Assembly (NCBI GenBank): GCA_945485605.1
Contig: CALYSG010000091.1
Location: 1 to 7,542 of the forward strand
From: an uncultured Clostridia bacterium
Lineage (GTDB): Bacteria; Bacillota; Clostridia; Oscillospirales; CAG-272
Length of the DNA stretch: 7,542 bases
Direction of reading: 5' to 3'
Part shown: piece after piece, positions 4,606-7,542 of the stretch
Position numbering within the stretch: the first letter of the stretch is position 1
Layout of the letters: the number at the start of each line of letters is the position of its first letter
The notes under the pieces: model-generated
What the model saw: the letters and a program-made list of their open reading frames with translations, nothing else
Database searches by the model: none
What the model was told of the DNA's origin: nothing
Translations under genes and position numbers: made by a program

Positions 4606-5783
4606 TCTATAAGGAGCCTCTCGAGGTAGGCGTCCGTGGCGAGCTGATCGATGCTGTAAAGGATCAGCGCCCGATCACAGGTGCCGGCTATATCCTTTAT
4701 ATCCCCCCTGAAGTACCTCGGATCGACCGCGTCAATGTCAAAATGCCTTGCAAGAAAGGGGATAAGCGAGTTAGCGTAGCTGTCCTTCAGAAGAAGCAGG
4801 CGTGGTCTGTCCTTCCCTTCTCCTTCTATCCTTATATAGCCGTAGTTGCCGCCGAGAAAGACCGAATATTTATCCTTCCTTGACCGCGCGGTCATATCGT
4901 AAAAGCCCCCGGTCAGCTCGAGCCGCTCGCCGCTCTGCATATCGGTGACACAGAAGCTTCGGTCCTCCGTGTACCTGAAAAGCTCCACACGGTCAGCGGG
5001 AAAACCATACAGCCCGGACCTTGATACGAGCGTCCCGCGAAAATCCGAGCAAAATGTCTCGATATGGAAATCCTCGGTCTTATAAGGCTCAACGCCAAGC
5101 AGCGGCGCAAGCCTCGTATATGCCGAAAAAGCCCCCACGGTCGTCCAGTGGTGATCGGTTCTATAAAAGCTCTCCGCAGGAAATCCTTCAACATATTCAA
5201 TACCGTAAGGAAGCTCGGGATCCGATTCACGCGCCAGCGCGGCACGGGCGAGAAGGTTCAGGCTCTCCTTCTCCGCCTCGGCGGGTGACGCGACGACGGA
5301 AAAAAGAGTTTTATCGTTCCCTATAAGCTCAGACAGGCGCAGACCGTTTTCGACCGCCCGCGAAAGCGAGCTTCGGCGCTCCTCCGTGACATGGCGGCGG
5401 GCTATAAGGCGTCCGTCACGCGTAGGGATAACGCCGTTTGTCTCAAGAAAAAGACAGGCGGCAAGGCTGAGGTCGGCGTGAGCCCTCACCGCCGCGTCCC
5501 TGAAAACTATACGGTCGGACATGCAGTCCTCAAGCTCGGAGAAAAACCTTCCCGAAACAAGTGAGGAAAAGGAAAACACCGGGGGCTTTGCGAGCATACG
5601 GTTCTCGTTCTCCGAGAAATCGGGACTTTTTATGACAGCTGTCAGAAAAGGCACTGCGGCAAGGCAGACGGCAAGCAGGCAAAGAGTCATTATCCCCGGC
5701 AGACGGCAGGAAGCGACCGAGCTTTTCCTCTCCTCCAGCCGCTTCTCCGCCCTTTTATCGGCGCTCATTCCGAGTTTACTCAT
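4512..5783 (-). CDS. DHHW-family membrane-anchored envelope protein
   Basis: This 423-residue protein has a basic cytoplasmic N terminus and one membrane segment (about 30-51), with the rest outside the membrane. ENENRMLAKPP (58-68) is the conserved entry of the family. YRTDHHWT (207-214) holds the name-giving DHHW. LLLKDSYANS (330-339) has the Ser (S335) at the position of the nucleophile in the related AlgX/AlgJ-like SGNH fold, so a role in acyl modification of an envelope polysaccharide is possible but unproven. It is the second gene of a unit with spoVAF, overlapping it by 8 nt, which implies translational coupling. A second ATG at residue 6 (5768) is an alternative start. Family similarity seems to end near residue 391. 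The last 30 residues are read antisense to the ZIP gene and look unrelated to the family, suggesting a lost stop codon or a 3' rearrangement. Confidence 0.85.
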   Translation of the reverse strand: MSKLGMSADKRAEKRLEERKSSVASCRLPGIMTLCLLAVCLAAVPFLTAVIKSPDFSENENRMLAKPPVFSFSSLVSGRFFSELEDCMSDRIVFRDAAVRAHADLSLAACLFLETNGVIPTRDGRLIARRHVTEERRSSLSRAVENGLRLSELIGNDKTLFSVVASPAEAEKESLNLLARAALARESDPELPYGIEYVEGFPAESFYRTDHHWTTVGAFSAYTRLAPLLGVEPYKTEDFHIETFCSDFRGTLVSRSGLYGFPADRVELFRYTEDRSFCVTDMQSGERLELTGGFYDMTARSRKDKYSVFLGGNYGYIRIEGEGKDRPRLLLLKDSYANSLIPFLARHFDIDAVDPRYFRGDIKDIAGTCDRALILYSIDQLATDAYLERLLIDQPSATSSSIMAAKPATIPMVAKYGSASRFC

Positions 5784-7185
5784 TGTCGCGTTTTCTGACC
5801 CTCACGAACATTGTGAGGAGCGCCTTGCCGTTGAAGGGTATCAGCGGGTAGAGATAGCTCCGCTTCCCGTTCACGGTCTTATTCGTCGCGAGCAGGACAA
5901 GTATTCCGACCGCGCCGAGCCCGAATCCCCACCAGTTTAAGAGCTGCGTCAGTATAAGAAGTCCCATTCGGAAAAATTTCAGGGCGTAGCCGAGCTCGTA
6001 GGAGCTCTGCGTGAAATTCGCTATCGCAACGAATGCCATATAGAGTATGACCTCGGGTATCAGCCAGCCTATATCGACGGCAAAGTCGCCGAGGATAAGC
6101 CCGCCGACTATCGACAGCGAGTTTGCGAGCATATCGGGGGTGTTCATCGACGCCATTCGCAGACCGTCGACGATAAACTCGACGAGCAAGAGCTGGACAA
6201 AGATAGGAAGCCGCCCGGTCTCGGTCGGGATGACAAAAGACAGCCAATCGGGCACCGCCGCGGGATTCTTCACGAGTAACAGCCACACGGGCGTCAGAAA
6301 AAGCGTCAGCCAGAAGACCACGAACCTTACGGCGCGTATATAGGTCCCCGTCGCCGGGGGAAAATAGAAGTCGTTCGTCTCCTGCACAAAGTCAAAGACC
6401 GTCGTCGGTAACACCATTACCTGAGGCGTGTTGTCGCAGATCACAAGCACGCTCCCCTCATAGAGCTGTGCCGCCGCCGCGTCGGGGCGCTCGGTCATCC
6501 TTATCTTCGGAAACGGATTGTACCAGTTGCTCTTTATGAGACATTCCTTCAGCGACTCCTGCCCGAGGGTCAGCGATGACGTTTTTATCGAAGAAAGCCT
6601 TTTCTTTATGCTCTCGACAAGCTCCGGGTCGGCTCGGTCGGCAAGGTAGCATACGATAACGTCGGTCTTTGAAGAGCTTCCGACGCTTATATAGTGCATA
6701 GTAAGCGCAGTGTCCCTTATCCTTCGCCGTATCAGCGCCGTGTTGAAGATAAGTGTCTCGACAAAGCCGTCGCGTGCGCCGCGCATCACCCGATCGCTTT
6801 CGGGCTCGGAGGTCTCGCGCGCCGGGTATTCCCTCGCGTCGACGATTATCGCCGAATCCGAGAAGGTCGAGCCGAGGATCAGAGCCGCCCCCGACATGAC
6901 CATATGGATCATAACGTCAAGATCTTCCGTCACATCGGTCTCAACGTACGGCAGACTTGAAACCGAAAATTCGTCAGCCGAGCTTCCCGTACTCTTCAGC
7001 GACAGAAAGTATATCATGAGCTTCTCCATTATTCCGTCCTTTATGAAGCCGTCGATATAGTAAAGTGTCAGCTCGTCGTTGCCTATCTTCATTATTTTTT
7101 TTAGAACATCAAAGTTTTCGTCAACTCGCAGAAGCCTGTCAAGCTGTGCGACGTTTTCATCGTAGATCTGTGAGAGTCTTCGCAT
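5776..7185 (-). CDS. spoVAF: Spore germination protein SpoVAF (GerA-A-like subunit)
   Basis: This 469-residue protein is of the GerA/SpoVAF family. The N-terminal soluble half includes YYIDGFIKD (42-50). It also has the family signature around DAREYPARETSEPESDRV and RGARDGFVETLIFN (116-148), followed by LIRRRIRD (151-158). The C-terminal half is membranous from about 283. It contains DGLRMASMNTP (340-350), IPEVILYMAF (376-385), SYELGYALKFFR (395-406) and YPLIPFN (446-452), which match SpoVAF rather than nutrient-receptor A subunits. In Bacillus, SpoVAF sits in the spore inner membrane and helps amplify the germination signal with a partner (FigP/YqhR). AGGAAG 6 nt upstream supports the start. 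It is not preceded by other spoVA genes here: the upstream neighbour is divergent. A forespore (sigma-G) promoter would be expected in 7198-7300, but I could not find one with both boxes well spaced. Confidence 0.87.
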   Translation of the reverse strand: MRRLSQIYDENVAQLDRLLRVDENFDVLKKIMKIGNDELTLYYIDGFIKDGIMEKLMIYFLSLKSTGSSADEFSVSSLPYVETDVTEDLDVMIHMVMSGAALILGSTFSDSAIIVDAREYPARETSEPESDRVMRGARDGFVETLIFNTALIRRRIRDTALTMHYISVGSSSKTDVIVCYLADRADPELVESIKKRLSSIKTSSLTLGQESLKECLIKSNWYNPFPKIRMTERPDAAAAQLYEGSVLVICDNTPQVMVLPTTVFDFVQETNDFYFPPATGTYIRAVRFVVFWLTLFLTPVWLLLVKNPAAVPDWLSFVIPTETGRLPIFVQLLLVEFIVDGLRMASMNTPDMLANSLSIVGGLILGDFAVDIGWLIPEVILYMAFVAIANFTQSSYELGYALKFFRMGLLILTQLLNWWGFGLGAVGILVLLATNKTVNGKRSYLYPLIPFNGKALLTMFVRVRKRDNE

Positions 7186-7328
7186 AAAAGTCTTCCTTTC
7201 GGTTGTTTTTTTACTTTATTATTCCGTCGGAAACGGGCTTTGATACTCCCATAATTTATTATGTAATAATTCGGCGCGGCGGGGTAAAATAGTATCGACC
7301 GTAAAAAAATCAAGGAGGATTTTAAAAA

Positions 7329-7542
7329 ATGGTCATTATGGATAAGATCGCGCTGGTGCTTACGATAATCGGCGCTCTGAACTGGGGAAGCATAGGTCTC
7401 TTCAAGTTCGACATCGTCGCGTGGATCTTCGGCGGACAGGGCGCACTTGTCAGCCGTATAATCTATACGCTCGTCGCCCTTGCGGGTATATGGTGCATTT
7501 CGATACTTTTCAGACCCGCCGAGGAGTACACTTCCATCGAAG
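7329..7542 (+). CDS. DUF378 (YuzA-like) small membrane protein, 3' end outside window
   Basis: 71 codons are visible and the frame is still open at the window end, close to the usual length for this family. The N terminus DKIALVLTIIGALNWGSIGLF (residues 5-24) carries the typical 'IIGALNWG' motif in a first membrane helix. FDIVAWIFGG follows, and a second helix, IIYTLVALAGIWCISILF (44-61), comes before the polar tail. The family is found in the bacterial membrane and its role is unknown. AGGAGG (7313-7318) lies 10 nt before ATG 7329; ATG 7338 is a possible second start. It is divergent from spoVAF with about 140 nt between them. A loose promoter candidate is TTGATA at 7240-7245 with an AT-rich -10 near 7264-7270. 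Confidence 0.88.
   Translation, partial: MVIMDKIALVLTIIGALNWGSIGLFKFDIVAWIFGGQGALVSRIIYTLVALAGIWCISILFRPAEEYTSIE

Noticed and set aside
7198..7300. Sigma-G promoter for spoVAF
   Set aside because: A -10-like AATAATA and a -35-like GAGTA can be found on the minus strand, but they are 20 nt apart, too far for a confident call.

Overview
The window reads as part of a chromosome of a moderately GC-rich, endospore-forming Clostridia (Oscillospiraceae/Ruminococcaceae-like gut Firmicute). The basis is a SpoVAF-type germination protein, strong AGGAGG-type ribosome sites, TTGACA-17-TATAAT promoters, a DHHW-family envelope protein and a CCA-encoding tRNA-Ser. The genus cannot be fixed from this sequence.

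Left part (1-2380) is accessory in character. It holds a 199-bp-period direct repeat (1-319), a stand-alone AT-richer class I SAM methyltransferase gene with its own promoter and terminator (347-1289), a perfect tandem duplication of a non-coding 481-bp unit (1315-2262), and a minus-strand tRNA-Ser(GCU) gene (2291-2380). These parts share one theme. The 12-nt 3' end of the mature tRNA-Ser (CCTTCTCCGCCA) recurs at 96-107, 295-306, 1765-1776 and 2246-2257. Each time it leads into a long hairpin arm. Three hairpins are intact with 3-nt loops; a fourth appears split, with the methyltransferase gene between its two halves. This tRNA-tail hairpin family is the most unusual feature here.

Middle part (2381-4605): the tRNA promoter; a 34-codon gene for a cysteine-rich, probably membrane-anchored micropeptide with its own terminator; a TIM-barrel sugar phosphate isomerase/epimerase-like gene on the minus strand behind a consensus promoter; and a divergent ZIP/GufA-type metal transporter on the plus strand.

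Right part (4512-7542): a minus-strand two-gene unit, spoVAF followed by a DHHW-family gene with an 8-nt overlap. The DHHW reading frame runs 94 nt into the 3' end of the convergent ZIP gene. Upstream and divergent from spoVAF, a DUF378 small membrane protein gene starts and runs off the window. Working inference: the spoVAF-DHHW unit belongs to spore germination or spore envelope biology. The ZIP transporter and the isomerase look like ordinary housekeeping or metabolic genes with no visible link to it.
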